Positions 1-8,073 of a stretch of 64,000 nt of DNA are shown in pieces (the stretch's first letter is position 1; the number at the start of each line of letters is the position of its first letter). This DNA is from Saprospiraceae bacterium. Lineage in GTDB: Bacteria > Bacteroidota > Bacteroidia > Chitinophagales > Saprospiraceae. Both the position numbers and the translations under genes were made by a program. The stretch is taken from positions 218,221 through 282,220 of the forward strand of contig JAHBTW010000007.1 in NCBI GenBank assembly GCA_019638385.1, given 5' to 3'. Under the pieces are notes generated by a model. It was not told where the DNA came from. It saw nothing but the letters and a program-made list of their open reading frames with translations, and searched no databases.

Positions 1-101
1 ATAAAACCCGCCAACTCAAAACCCAAATCCAAGCCGCCTGCTCCCGCAAAAAGACCCAGAAATGTATAATTCGAGTTGTTATCTTTCTGTATTGTGAACA
101 T
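1..101 (-). CDS. DNA (cytosine-5) methyltransferase, N-terminal part, cut by window edge
   Basis: The minus strand from an ATG at 101-99 reads 33 residues to the window edge without a stop. Residues 14-33 read FLGLFAGAGGLDLGFELAGF, a near-perfect motif I (F-x-G-x-G, SAM binding) of m5C DNA methyltransferases. The ATG lies one base after the TGA stop (105-103) of the nuclease gene, so the two are transcribed together. This is the modification half of a type II restriction-modification system. It should methylate cytosine in the site cut by its neighbour; the specificity cannot be read because the target-recognition region is outside the window. The family call is firm from motif I and the neighbour, even though only the start is visible. 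Confidence 0.85.
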   Translation of the reverse strand, partial: MFTIQKDNNSNYTFLGLFAGAGGLDLGFELAGF

Positions 102-102
102 A

Positions 103-1029
103 TCAGGGTCGTTTTAGAGCAGGGATGAGCGGAATGGCGGCAGTTCTTTCTTTGGGAGAACGCTGTTTACACGCATCGAAAACATCGGTCAATGTTCTCA
201 AGCCTCCTTCTGATGGAAGATTGTTTGCTGTTTCATCCTTCAAATAGTAATAGAAAGAATTGCCGTATTTATCCGTTCGGATGATTTGTTCAGAAATATA
301 TGAGACATCGTTGGCTTTCTCAAAATCTGACTTTTTAGCGATTAAAATGTGTCGCAAATGAAAGGCTGAAATTTTTGAGTTTATCGGATTGGGATAAGTG
401 TACATTTTTCGATGCCGAACGGAGCCTTCACCATAAGGGCCGTGAAAATATTCCGTATAGTTTGAGTATTTGGATTCTTTGTGTAGTTCAAAATCGTAGT
501 TCAGGAAATCCCCATCAAGAAAAATAAGTGTCACTATATTTTTACTTTGTGAATCTAATAAAGCGAAAAGGTAAAAGCATGGAACGATGATCGTCTCAAC
601 CCCTGATCTAATTAATGTTGATCCGCAAGGCAGACAACTATTATAATCAATTGTCAATCCTCTGGAATCGCTGCCGTTGGGTTTTTGTATTAGCTTTTTT
701 ATCTCTATGCCCACCATGGTACCCGTTTTGGGATCGCGGATAACCAAATCCGGTGTTGTTAAAGAGCCTGATTGAAAAACCTCAAATACACCGGGTAAAG
801 CTATTTTGATCGTTTCCCCAACCCAGTGATCAAATGGATCATCCTGAACAGTCCCAATAATGGATTTGGCTCTGATGTCAATAGGGATTACACCCTCTTC
901 CGCTCTGGAGATGAACTCCCTGTAAATACTCAATACAATTTCCAATGCAGTCATTGATGGCGTGCTTATAGAATTCAAAACCGTGATATCCGTTTCTGCA
1001 AAGTTATATTCTACTATCCGGCTGTACAA
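103..1029 (-). CDS. Type II restriction endonuclease, PD-(D/E)XK fold (inferred)
   Basis: A protein of about 300 residues. Residues 93-111 hold a PD-X14-E-I-K signature (Pro93-Asp94, Glu109-Ile-Lys111 after a beta-hairpin spacing), the catalytic motif of many type II endonucleases. The reading frame opens at TTG 1029; the first in-frame ATG is at 954 and gives 283 residues, so the true start is uncertain, and the frame is open further into carB. It is followed one base later by an m5C methyltransferase gene, the usual partner. By eye the gene is more AT-rich than carB next to it, which suggests recent acquisition. I do not recognise the exact endonuclease family, and the recognition site is unknown. 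Function is inferred from motif plus partner. Confidence 0.7.
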   Translation of the reverse strand: MYSRIVEYNFAETDITVLNSISTPSMTALEIVLSIYREFISRAEEGVIPIDIRAKSIIGTVQDDPFDHWVGETIKIALPGVFEVFQSGSLTTPDLVIRDPKTGTMVGIEIKKLIQKPNGSDSRGLTIDYNSCLPCGSTLIRSGVETIIVPCFYLFALLDSQSKNIVTLIFLDGDFLNYDFELHKESKYSNYTEYFHGPYGEGSVRHRKMYTYPNPINSKISAFHLRHILIAKKSDFEKANDVSYISEQIIRTDKYGNSFYYYLKDETANNLPSEGGLRTLTDVFDACKQRSPKERTAAIPLIPALKRP

Positions 1030-1040
1030 ACGGTTTTCAT

Positions 1041-3878
1041 CTACCTGGTCAAATACATATTCCGCTTGCTGTCCAATTCCCGGAAGAACGGGTCGGACAA
1101 GTCGCGGATGAAGCGGATGGCCTCTCCGGTGGATTTCATCTCCGGGCCGAGGCTTTTGTCCACATTCGGGAATTTCTCAAAAGAGAATACCGGCACTTTG
1201 ATGGCGAAGCCGCTGGGCTGCGGCTGTAAGTTGAAGTCGCGGAGTTTTTTGGCGCCAAGCATCACCTGGGTAGCTATTTGCAGATAAGGCACTTTGTATG
1301 CTTTGGCAATGAACGGCGTGGTACGCGAGGCCCGCGGATTGGCTTCGATGACATATACCCGGTCGGGTTCGGCGGGGTCTTTGGAGGTTTTGATGGCAAA
1401 TTGCACATTGAGCAAGCCCTTTATGTTGAGGGCTTTCGCCAATTTTTCGGTGTATTCCACCATCGTGGCCACGGCCTGTACCGAGAGGCTATAGGTGGGC
1501 AGTACGGCCGAGCTGTCGCCGGAGTGAATACCGGCCGGCTCAATGTGCTCCATGATTCCCATGATGTGTACGTCTTCTCCGTCGCAGATGCAGTCTATCT
1601 CGGCTTCTTTGGCGCGGTCTAAGAACTGGTCAATGAGCACGCGGTTGTCGGGCAGGTGTTTGAAAAGATTAAGGACGTGGCGTTCCAGCTCGGCGTCGTT
1701 GATGACGATGCGCATGTTTTGGCCGCCGAGCACATAAGAGGGCCGCACCAACACGGGGTACGACACTTCGTTGGCAATTCGGATGGCCTCGTCGGTGTCC
1801 ACTGCCACGCCGTAACGCGGGTACGGGATATCGAGTTCGTGCAGCAGGTTGGAAAAAGCGCCCCGGTCTTCAGCCAGGTCCATATCGTGATAAGAGGTGC
1901 CGATGATGGGAATGCCTTTTTTGTAAAAGGTTTCGGCGAGTTTGAGGGCAGTTTGGCCGCCGAGCTGCACGATGATGCCGTCGGGTTTTTCGAGATTCAA
2001 AATTTCTTCAATGTGCTCCCAATACACCGGCTCGAAGTACAGCTTGTCGGCGATGTCGAAATCGGTAGAAACGGTTTCCGGGTTGCAATTCACCATAATG
2101 GCCTCATAGCCGAGTTCTTTGATGGCCATCAGCCCGTGTACGCAGCAGTAGTCGAACTCGATGCCCTGCCCGATGCGATTGGGGCCGGAACCGAGCACAA
2201 TAATTTTTTTGCGATCGGAAGGGATGCTTTCGTTTTCGTGGTCGAAGGTGGAGTAGAAATAAGGCGTTTGGGCTTCAAATTCCGCAGCGCAGGTATCCAC
2301 CATTTTAAAAGTGCGCCGGATGCCGAGTTCGATGCGCCGTTTGAACACCTCCTCCTCTTTGATGCGGAGCAGCCAGGCGATTTGCGCATCGGAGTAGCCC
2401 GCCTCCTTGAGTTCGCGGAAAAAATCTTCGGGGATGTCTTCCGCCACGTTGAAGCGCAACAGGCGCTCCTCCATTTTCACCAATCGCTTGATTTCGCGAA
2501 TGAACCAGGGGTCAATTTTGGTGAGTTTCTGAATGGTTTTTTCCGGCACGCCGAGGCGCAGCGCATCTTTGAGGCGGAAGATGCGATCGTCGCTCACCTG
2601 CTCCAATCGCTCCAACACATCGGAGGTGCGAATCCATTCTTTCATATCGGCGCCGAGGCCGGTGCGGTTGTTTTCCAACGATTGACAAGCCTTCTGGAGC
2701 GCTTCCAGAAAATTGCGCCCGATGGCCATGACCTCGCCCACCGATTTCATTTGCAGGCCGAGACGGTGATCGGCGCCGGGAAACTTGTCGAAATTCCAGC
2801 GCGGCATTTTTACGATCACATAATCGAGCGTAGGCTCAAAGTAGGCCGAAGTATTTTTGGTAATCTGGTTGTTGAGTTCGTCTAAGCGGTAGCCGAGCGC
2901 GAGCTTGGCCGATATTTTGGCAATCGGGTAACCGGTGGCCTTGCTGGCCAATGCAGAGGAACGCGACACGCGGGGGTTGATCTCAATGACGATCATCTCC
3001 TCCGTTTCGGGGTCCACGGCAAACTGTATGTTGCAGCCGCCGGCGAAATTGCCGAGCGAGCGCATGGCCAGTATGGCCTGGTTGCGCATGATCTGGTAGG
3101 TAGTATCGGCGAGGGTCATGGCCGGCGCCACGGTGATGCTATCGCCCGTGTGGATGCCCATGGGGTCGAAGTTTTCTACCACACATATAATGACCACATT
3201 GTCGGCGTCATCGCGCAAGAGTTCCAATTCAAATTCTTTCCAACCGAGCAATGCTTTGTCTATCAACACTTCATGGGTGGGCGACATCTCCAGACCCCGG
3301 CGGAGCGCGGCGTCAAACTCATCGGCATTGTGTACAAATGCAGCGCCGGTGCCGCCCAGAGTGTAAGAGGGGCGGATGACGAGCGGATAGCCGATTTTCT
3401 GTGCGGCTTCTTTGCCTTCCAAAAAGGAATTGGCAATAAAAGAGGGCGCCACCTGAAGCCCGATGTTAATGATGTGCTGGCGAAACAACTCGCGGTTTTC
3501 GGTCAGATCAATGGCATGCACGTCCACGCCGATCATGCGCACGTTGTACTTTTCCCACACGCCGAGTTTGTCGGCTTCAATAGCGAGGTTGAGCGCCGTT
3601 TGCCCGCCCATCGTGGCCAGTACCGCGTCTATTTGTCGCTCTTCCAATATTTGTATGATGCTCTCTATCGTGAGCGGCAGGAGGTATATATGGTCGGCGG
3701 TGACCGGGTCGGTCATGATGGTGGCCGGGTTGGAATTGATAAGCGTCACTTCAATGCCTTCCTCTCTCAGAGAGCGCGATGCCTGCGAGCCGGAGTAATC
3801 AAATTCGCAAGCCTGCCCGATGATGATGGGGCCGCTGCCGATGATGAGCACTGAACGAATGGATGTGTCTTTGGGCAT
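1041..3878 (-). CDS. carB: Carbamoyl-phosphate synthase large subunit, lacking the C-terminal allosteric domain
   Basis: It makes carbamoyl phosphate from bicarbonate, ATP and ammonia delivered by CarA, for pyrimidine and arginine synthesis. The start MPKDTSIRSVLIIGSGPIII matches CarB N-termini and is at ATG 3878; a longer open frame to 4055 has no CarB-like sequence. Two ATP-grasp halves are visible: the first has GQACEFDYSG near residue 22 and the second opens with VLGSGPNRIGQGIEFDY. At 945 residues the protein is about 130 shorter than E. coli CarB. It ends shortly after the EMKSTGEAIRF segment, so the MGS-like regulatory domain that binds UMP, IMP and ornithine in E. coli is missing. I recall similarly short CarB proteins in Bacteroidota, so this is likely lineage-typical. 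No carA is in the window. Confidence 0.95.
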   Translation of the reverse strand: MPKDTSIRSVLIIGSGPIIIGQACEFDYSGSQASRSLREEGIEVTLINSNPATIMTDPVTADHIYLLPLTIESIIQILEERQIDAVLATMGGQTALNLAIEADKLGVWEKYNVRMIGVDVHAIDLTENRELFRQHIINIGLQVAPSFIANSFLEGKEAAQKIGYPLVIRPSYTLGGTGAAFVHNADEFDAALRRGLEMSPTHEVLIDKALLGWKEFELELLRDDADNVVIICVVENFDPMGIHTGDSITVAPAMTLADTTYQIMRNQAILAMRSLGNFAGGCNIQFAVDPETEEMIVIEINPRVSRSSALASKATGYPIAKISAKLALGYRLDELNNQITKNTSAYFEPTLDYVIVKMPRWNFDKFPGADHRLGLQMKSVGEVMAIGRNFLEALQKACQSLENNRTGLGADMKEWIRTSDVLERLEQVSDDRIFRLKDALRLGVPEKTIQKLTKIDPWFIREIKRLVKMEERLLRFNVAEDIPEDFFRELKEAGYSDAQIAWLLRIKEEEVFKRRIELGIRRTFKMVDTCAAEFEAQTPYFYSTFDHENESIPSDRKKIIVLGSGPNRIGQGIEFDYCCVHGLMAIKELGYEAIMVNCNPETVSTDFDIADKLYFEPVYWEHIEEILNLEKPDGIIVQLGGQTALKLAETFYKKGIPIIGTSYHDMDLAEDRGAFSNLLHELDIPYPRYGVAVDTDEAIRIANEVSYPVLVRPSYVLGGQNMRIVINDAELERHVLNLFKHLPDNRVLIDQFLDRAKEAEIDCICDGEDVHIMGIMEHIEPAGIHSGDSSAVLPTYSLSVQAVATMVEYTEKLAKALNIKGLLNVQFAIKTSKDPAEPDRVYVIEANPRASRTTPFIAKAYKVPYLQIATQVMLGAKKLRDFNLQPQPSGFAIKVPVFSFEKFPNVDKSLGPEMKSTGEAIRFIRDLSDPFFRELDSKRNMYLTR

Positions 3879-3888
3879 TTTTTTGCGG

Positions 3889-3920
3889 CAAAGATATACC
3901 TGCGTGCCGGGATGACCAAA
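3889..3920 (-). promoter_or_regulatory. Predicted Bacteroidota-type promoter of carB
   Basis: Read on the minus strand, a TTTG (3920-3917) is followed after 20 bases by TATCTTTG (3896-3889), which fits the Bacteroidota -33/-7 consensus TTTG-N19-21-TAnnTTTG. The carB ATG is only 10 bases downstream of the -7 box, so the transcript would be leaderless or nearly so. Confidence 0.55.
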
Positions 3921-3998
3921 GAGAAAAAGATATACCTGTGCAAAAGGCGCTTCAACTGTGCCGGAGGCTGCGATGTTGCTTATTCCAAAAAAAAACGC

Positions 3999-4472
3999 AT
4001 GAAGGCATTTTTCCAACAACTCCGCATTCTCTTCTTTGCTCTGTTGGCCGGGCAATTGGGGTTTCTGTTTGTGATTCTCCTGCTGAAAGGACAGCCCAGC
4101 CGCATAGGACTGCTGACGTTAGACAATCCGCTGCCCTTGGTGAGCGTCGGATTGATGTTTGTAGCGGTGCTGGTGGCTTACGGCCTCAACGAAAAAAGAA
4201 AAGCGCTGGGCGCGCAGTCGGGCGGCCATTTGATGGAAAAAGCGGAGCATTACCGGGGCGTCGTCATTTTCCGTTGCGCGGTAACGGAGGCGGCCAATCT
4301 CTTCGCTTTGTTTCTGGCCTACCTCAACGGCGACGGCATTTTTTTCCTCGTGTTTGCCGCCGGCGTAGTGGCGTTTTTGTACTTCCGGCCCGATGTGCGG
4401 GAATTTCTGCGCGATTATAACCTCAAACCCGCCGAGTACCGGGAAGTGGAAGATGCTTTTGGTTTGAAATAG
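3999..4472 (+). CDS. Small integral membrane protein of unknown function
   Basis: A 157-residue protein starting at ATG 3999 (MKAFFQQLRILFFALLAGQL). The frame is open upstream to 3912, but that part is basic and cysteine-rich and overlaps the carB promoter. About four hydrophobic segments are visible: residues 6-28, 40-60, 84-105 and 108-125. A charged C-terminal tail (EFLRDYNLKPAEYREVEDAF) should face the cytoplasm. It is divergent from carB. I do not recognise a family; the arrangement resembles small conserved inner-membrane proteins of Bacteroidota. No catalytic motif is seen. Confidence 0.65.
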   Translation: MKAFFQQLRILFFALLAGQLGFLFVILLLKGQPSRIGLLTLDNPLPLVSVGLMFVAVLVAYGLNEKRKALGAQSGGHLMEKAEHYRGVVIFRCAVTEAANLFALFLAYLNGDGIFFLVFAAGVVAFLYFRPDVREFLRDYNLKPAEYREVEDAFGLK

Positions 4473-4587
4473 CAACGCCGCAACGTTCAATTCTTAGACG
4501 CTTTCCGGCCAAACAACAGGCATCCTCGCAATGCTGCGTGAAAACTGTACAACTCGCAACTCGAAGCTCGTAGCTTGAAGTCCCCCG
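4473..4587. other. Convergent intergenic spacer with a repeat also found inside a distant gene
   Basis: No gene or RNA is seen. Positions 4549-4580 carry a run of CAACTCG/GAAGCTCG units. The 15-mer TCGAAGCTCGTAGCT at 4561-4575 recurs exactly at 62107-62121, inside the coding region of the GT39-like glycosyltransferase. Confidence 0.6.
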
Positions 4588-5469
4588 CTAATGATCCCCG
4601 TAAGTCTTCTCCCCGGCCGTCACGGCCATTGTCAGGCGATTGCCGGCGGGTGGGAGCAGACAGGTGGCGTAGGGTGTGAATACGCAGGGCGGGTTGTAGG
4701 CTTTGTTGAAATCCAACATGGTTTTGCCTTTTTTGCCCGGATTGGAGGCGTACAAATAGCGCCCGCCGCCGTAGGTCTCTCTGCCGGTAGTGGCATCGGC
4801 AAAAATGAGAAACAACAGGTCGGCGCCTTCCTCTATGGCCAGTAGTTCACCGGTAGTTTTCCCAACCTTAAATCGCACCATGCCGGGACTTTGCACTTCT
4901 ATATCCATGCCCAGTGCATTGGGAACAATGAGGGTGCGCGGCTTCTCGAACGGATTGTATTGCGCTGTGATGCGCCATTTCTTATCGGTTTCAAAACGAT
5001 CAATGTGCGAAAACTCCTTCAATGCCGGCGCTTCCGCATCCCAGAGCCGCACGCCGAAGCGATCGCCCCGCTGCAACACAACCCACGAAAACCGCCCCAG
5101 ATCGAGTACGGCCCAGCCGGGCGAAAGAAGCATCCGGGACACCGGCTCCCCATTGTGCAGGGCCGGCACGTCGGGCAGGATTTCTACCCAAACAGAATCG
5201 TTTTGCAAATGAAACGACCCTATACGCGCCGCGCCGCCTTCCGGAAACACAATGGCATTATCTTTGCCGGAACCGAAAGTGTTTTCCCCTTTTTCCAACC
5301 AAAACAAACCGGCCAGCGTGAGCCAGCCTTTGGGCACGCGCAACCCCGACTCGCGCGCCTCGCGCCATTCCTGTATTTGTGCGCGGTGCCCGGCTTTCGA
5401 TTGAGCGCCGGCGAAGGGTACAAAAGCCCATAAAGCGGCCAGAAGAATCAATGGTTGGAAGAATCTCAT
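4588..5469 (-). CDS. DUF1684 family secreted protein
   Basis: A 293-residue protein starting at ATG 5469, where MRFFQPLILLAALWAFVPFA forms a signal peptide with likely cleavage after GAQ (residue 23). The body matches DUF1684: a WR-AR-LRVP-GWLTLAGLFWL segment near the mature N-terminus, and the C-terminal signature DFNKAYNPPCVFTPYATC followed by the LPPAGNRL segment. The biochemical role of the family is unknown. The ATG lies two bases after the stop of the TPMT-like methyltransferase gene, so the two form an operon. The longer frame to 5535 lies inside the methyltransferase gene and is not used. Confidence 0.85.
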   Translation of the reverse strand: MRFFQPLILLAALWAFVPFAGAQSKAGHRAQIQEWREARESGLRVPKGWLTLAGLFWLEKGENTFGSGKDNAIVFPEGGAARIGSFHLQNDSVWVEILPDVPALHNGEPVSRMLLSPGWAVLDLGRFSWVVLQRGDRFGVRLWDAEAPALKEFSHIDRFETDKKWRITAQYNPFEKPRTLIVPNALGMDIEVQSPGMVRFKVGKTTGELLAIEEGADLLFLIFADATTGRETYGGGRYLYASNPGKKGKTMLDFNKAYNPPCVFTPYATCLLPPAGNRLTMAVTAGEKTYGDH

Positions 5470-5471
5470 GT

Positions 5472-6080
5472 TCAGCGTTTTTTTAGTTCGATGAACAGCT
5501 CGCGCCCCAATCTGGGTTTGATGGAAGCCTCGCACAATTCCATGCGCTCGATGTGAAACCAGGGCGAAAAGTATTCCGCATATTCCCCGGCTGTTCCGCC
5601 GAAAGGCGGCCCTTGTTTTTCAAACGGTTCGGCAAACAGCAGCCCCGCCAGGATACCGCCCGGCCTGAGCAGTTGGGCTGCCTGCCGGGCATACGCTGCG
5701 CGTTGTTCGGGTGCAATGGCGCAAAAGAACGTCTGTTCCAAAAGAAGCTCCGCTTGCAGTTCCAGTTCAAAAAAATCGCTTACCAAGAGGTGTTCCTGCG
5801 GAAAATCGGGCGCCTGTTCCAGCAGCGGTTTGAAAGCAGAGGGCGCCCAATCGCACACCATCACCCGGCGGAATCCCTGCCGGTGCAGGTAGGCGGCTTC
5901 GTGGGCATGGCCCGCACCGGGAATGAGGATGAGCAAGTCTTTATCGGTTAATCCATCCAAATACTGTCGTATCGGCGGCGACACCTGCCCGATGTCCCAG
6001 GGCGTATGGCCTTGCTCGTAGTGTTGCTCCCAAAAGGCCGCGTCGAGACTTTCCGGGGCAGGAGATGACTTGTCGTTCAT
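5472..6080 (-). CDS. TPMT-family SAM-dependent methyltransferase
   Basis: A 202-residue soluble enzyme. Residues 17-31 (FWEQHYEQGHTPWDI) and the SAM-binding loop LILIPGAGHAHEAAYL near residue 50 are typical of the thiopurine S-methyltransferase family. Later family hallmarks are QTFFCAIAPEQRAAYA, LLRPGGILAGLLF, GPPFGGT and the C-terminal SIKPRLGRELFIEL. Bacterial members methylate small thiols, selenols or halides; the substrate here is unknown. It heads a two-gene operon with the DUF1684 gene. Upstream (6081-6155) is a pyrimidine-rich spacer with a run of nine C at 6146-6154. Confidence 0.85.
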   Translation of the reverse strand: MNDKSSPAPESLDAAFWEQHYEQGHTPWDIGQVSPPIRQYLDGLTDKDLLILIPGAGHAHEAAYLHRQGFRRVMVCDWAPSAFKPLLEQAPDFPQEHLLVSDFFELELQAELLLEQTFFCAIAPEQRAAYARQAAQLLRPGGILAGLLFAEPFEKQGPPFGGTAGEYAEYFSPWFHIERMELCEASIKPRLGRELFIELKKR

Positions 6081-6155
6081 TTGTTCAAAGATTGAATATT
6101 TTTTCCGGGTGAGAACTTCCCCCTTTACCTTTAACCTTTATCCTTCCCCCCCCCT

Positions 6156-7784
6156 TTAACCTTCCCCCTCTCCTCCGCCCAACAAATTAATACTCACCGT
6201 AGCCAGTTCCGAATCCGGGAATTTGGCGGAATAGCGGTCGTCGGGGGGCAGCCCGGCTTCCGCAGCGATGCGGCGAAACACGTCCACTTCCACGATGTAC
6301 TGATCGGAAAAGCCGTGGGTGGCGTCATAAGCCGTGGCGCCCGTTTTGCCGAGATGGCCGGCGGCGAGGTCTGGAGCAATGGTGTGCAATTCAATGACCA
6401 AGAGTCCGAATTTGGACAGATACGGCGCCCATTTGCGCAGGTGTTCGAGCAGGCTTTCTTCCACGAGGTTGTTGGAAATGCGCCGGCCGCGATGGGCAAA
6501 TGCGCCGGTGGAATCGCTCACGCGCGCCGGGTCGGGCTGTGCGGGGTCTTCCCATATTCGGTTGTGGTCCAAGAAAGTACGCACGTTGAGAAGGTCGTGC
6601 AGTTCGATGCCGTAGTTTTCGCGGAGGTCGTCGGCCAGGATGTCGGGCCGGCCGATGTCGCCCCAGATGATTTTGGCCCAGATGTCGGCTTGTATGAGGT
6701 TGGCGCGGGTGACGCGCAGGGCCGCCTCGTTGAAGTCGGCGCCCACGAGGAAGAGCGGGTAGTCTTCGAGCATTTCGCCGCGGCGGGTACGCAGTTCAAT
6801 GACCTCATACACATGGCGCAGGAAAGCCCCGTTGCCGCAGCCCATGTCGAGGATGCCTTTGGGTTGCGCTTCAATGGGCCGGTTGAACAGATTGATGATG
6901 ACCTCGTCCACTTTTTTGAAATAATTGGCGTGTGCGCTGCCGCTGCCCCACACGTTCATCTCGCGGTCCACATGCAGTTCGGGCGAGCCGGGGGGCGCGT
7001 CGCGCAAGGCGTTCGGATCGCCGAATATGAGTTCGTCCAATTTCCGAAAAGTAGGAATGTACGACACCGTGACCCCGTAAGCGCCCGCCCGCTGCGCAAA
7101 AAACAAGCCGCGCGGCGTGAAGCGGTAGGTGTGGTTTTTTTCAATAAACCAGCCCAGATGCGCCAGAAAGTCGAGCATTTCGCGGAAGCTGTCGGGGTCT
7201 TTGTGAAACTCCTCCGCCCGAAATGAAGCCTCCATAAAATACTTGTGAAACATGCCGCTCATGCCGAGGTGTACGATGGTAGGCCCCACCACAATGCCTT
7301 CGATATGCTTGAGCACCTGTTGCTGCACAGTGCGCAACGCCTCGTCGTCCGACAATGCCAGGCCGTAGTGCCGACGGTACTTGTCCATGATGCGCCGGAG
7401 CACGGCGAAGGGTTCTTTTTCGAAGCGGCGGGGATGAAATTTTTCTGAAAATTTGAGCAGATGTACCACATCGGCATAGAGCGGGGCGAGCGGGAAAGCC
7501 ATGCGTCCGGTGTCTGTCACGGCGTAGCGGATGGCATCTGTGGCATTGTCCAAGTGTTGAGTGAGCCAGCCTTGTGAGCTGAGTACCCGCAGCGCTACGT
7601 TGAGGTAGCCTTCGTTGGCGCGAAACTGTGCAGTGAGCGCTTCGAGCGATGCCTCGCCCTGTTGGAGCAAGTGATCGAGCACACCTTTTTCATGCAGGGC
7701 AAACGCTACGGGCGCCGTGGCGATGCCGTCCAAGTGGCGAAAGATTTCAGCCCGGAAAGCACTTTTTTCTGGTCGGGATAACAT
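6156..7784 (-). CDS. Class I SAM-dependent methyltransferase with N-terminal winged-helix region
   Basis: A 542-residue protein. The first ~90 residues look like the dimerisation and winged-helix region of small-molecule O-methyltransferases (GVLDHLLQQGEASLEALTAQ). The catalytic Rossmann part begins near residue 313 with ILDMGCGNGAFLRHVYEVI (motif I), followed by LFLVGADFNEAALRVTRANL. The C-terminal part has the conserved LLVIELHTIAP and HGFSDQYIVEVDVF segments. The length and these segments resemble methyltransferases related to the AprA MT2-like domain of polyketide systems, but no polyketide gene is nearby. Substrate is unknown. A TACCTTTG box on the minus strand at 7973-7966 may be its promoter. 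Confidence 0.75.
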   Translation of the reverse strand: MLSRPEKSAFRAEIFRHLDGIATAPVAFALHEKGVLDHLLQQGEASLEALTAQFRANEGYLNVALRVLSSQGWLTQHLDNATDAIRYAVTDTGRMAFPLAPLYADVVHLLKFSEKFHPRRFEKEPFAVLRRIMDKYRRHYGLALSDDEALRTVQQQVLKHIEGIVVGPTIVHLGMSGMFHKYFMEASFRAEEFHKDPDSFREMLDFLAHLGWFIEKNHTYRFTPRGLFFAQRAGAYGVTVSYIPTFRKLDELIFGDPNALRDAPPGSPELHVDREMNVWGSGSAHANYFKKVDEVIINLFNRPIEAQPKGILDMGCGNGAFLRHVYEVIELRTRRGEMLEDYPLFLVGADFNEAALRVTRANLIQADIWAKIIWGDIGRPDILADDLRENYGIELHDLLNVRTFLDHNRIWEDPAQPDPARVSDSTGAFAHRGRRISNNLVEESLLEHLRKWAPYLSKFGLLVIELHTIAPDLAAGHLGKTGATAYDATHGFSDQYIVEVDVFRRIAAEAGLPPDDRYSAKFPDSELATVSINLLGGGEGEG

Positions 7785-7792
7785 GCGCGGTT

Positions 7793-7879
7793 TTATTTTT
7801 TACATGGAAAATCCGATACGATGCTCATCAGAGGTTCGGGCATTTGTTGGATATTATGAATGGCGGTTGCTTTTTCCAT
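7793..7879 (-). CDS. Possible 28-residue ORF, maybe a DUF2281-like remnant
   Basis: The ATG at 7879 opens a 28-codon frame (MEKATAIHNIQQMPEPLMSI, then VSDFPCKK) ending 8 bases before the methyltransferase start. The LPEPL-x-x-VSDF-like pattern recalls the N-terminus of DUF2281 antitoxin-like proteins, which are longer. It could be a truncated remnant, a leader peptide or chance. It lies in an otherwise gene-free divergent region (7785-8073). Confidence 0.2.
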   Translation of the reverse strand: MEKATAIHNIQQMPEPLMSIVSDFPCKK

Positions 7880-8012
7880 GATTCATACTTTATAGATTCA
7901 AAAAAGTAAAAAACGCTTTGCTTTTATGGCGGGATCATTAATTTTGATGGCTACTCTTTGTTTTGCAAAGGTAACCAACGTATCTCACAATATGAACGCC
8001 CACCTCGCGATC

Positions 8013-8044
8013 TTGCCCTCAAACCCTTTTTCCTCGTACATTTG
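8013..8044 (+). promoter_or_regulatory. Predicted promoter of the copper ATPase gene
   Basis: TTG at 8013-8015, then 21 bases, then TACATTTG at 8037-8044. This fits the Bacteroidota -33/-7 pattern and lies 29 bases before the ATG at 8074. No CueR- or CopY-like operator was recognised by eye. Confidence 0.45.
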
Positions 8045-8073
8045 TTCTTTCACTATCAAATGGAAATGAATAC

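Noticed and set aside
1656..2885. A 409-codon open frame on the strand opposite carB
   Set aside because: It is the complement of a well-conserved carB region with the usual codon bias; the translation has no domain and no ribosome-site context.
3879..4055. N-terminal extension of carB
   Set aside because: The extra 59 residues have no CarB similarity and would cross the carB promoter; the MPKDTSIRSV start fits the family.
6117..6178. Run of nine C at 6146-6154 as a phase-variation tract
   Set aside because: It lies just after the stop codon of the methyltransferase gene and not in a coding or promoter position, so slippage should not switch a gene.
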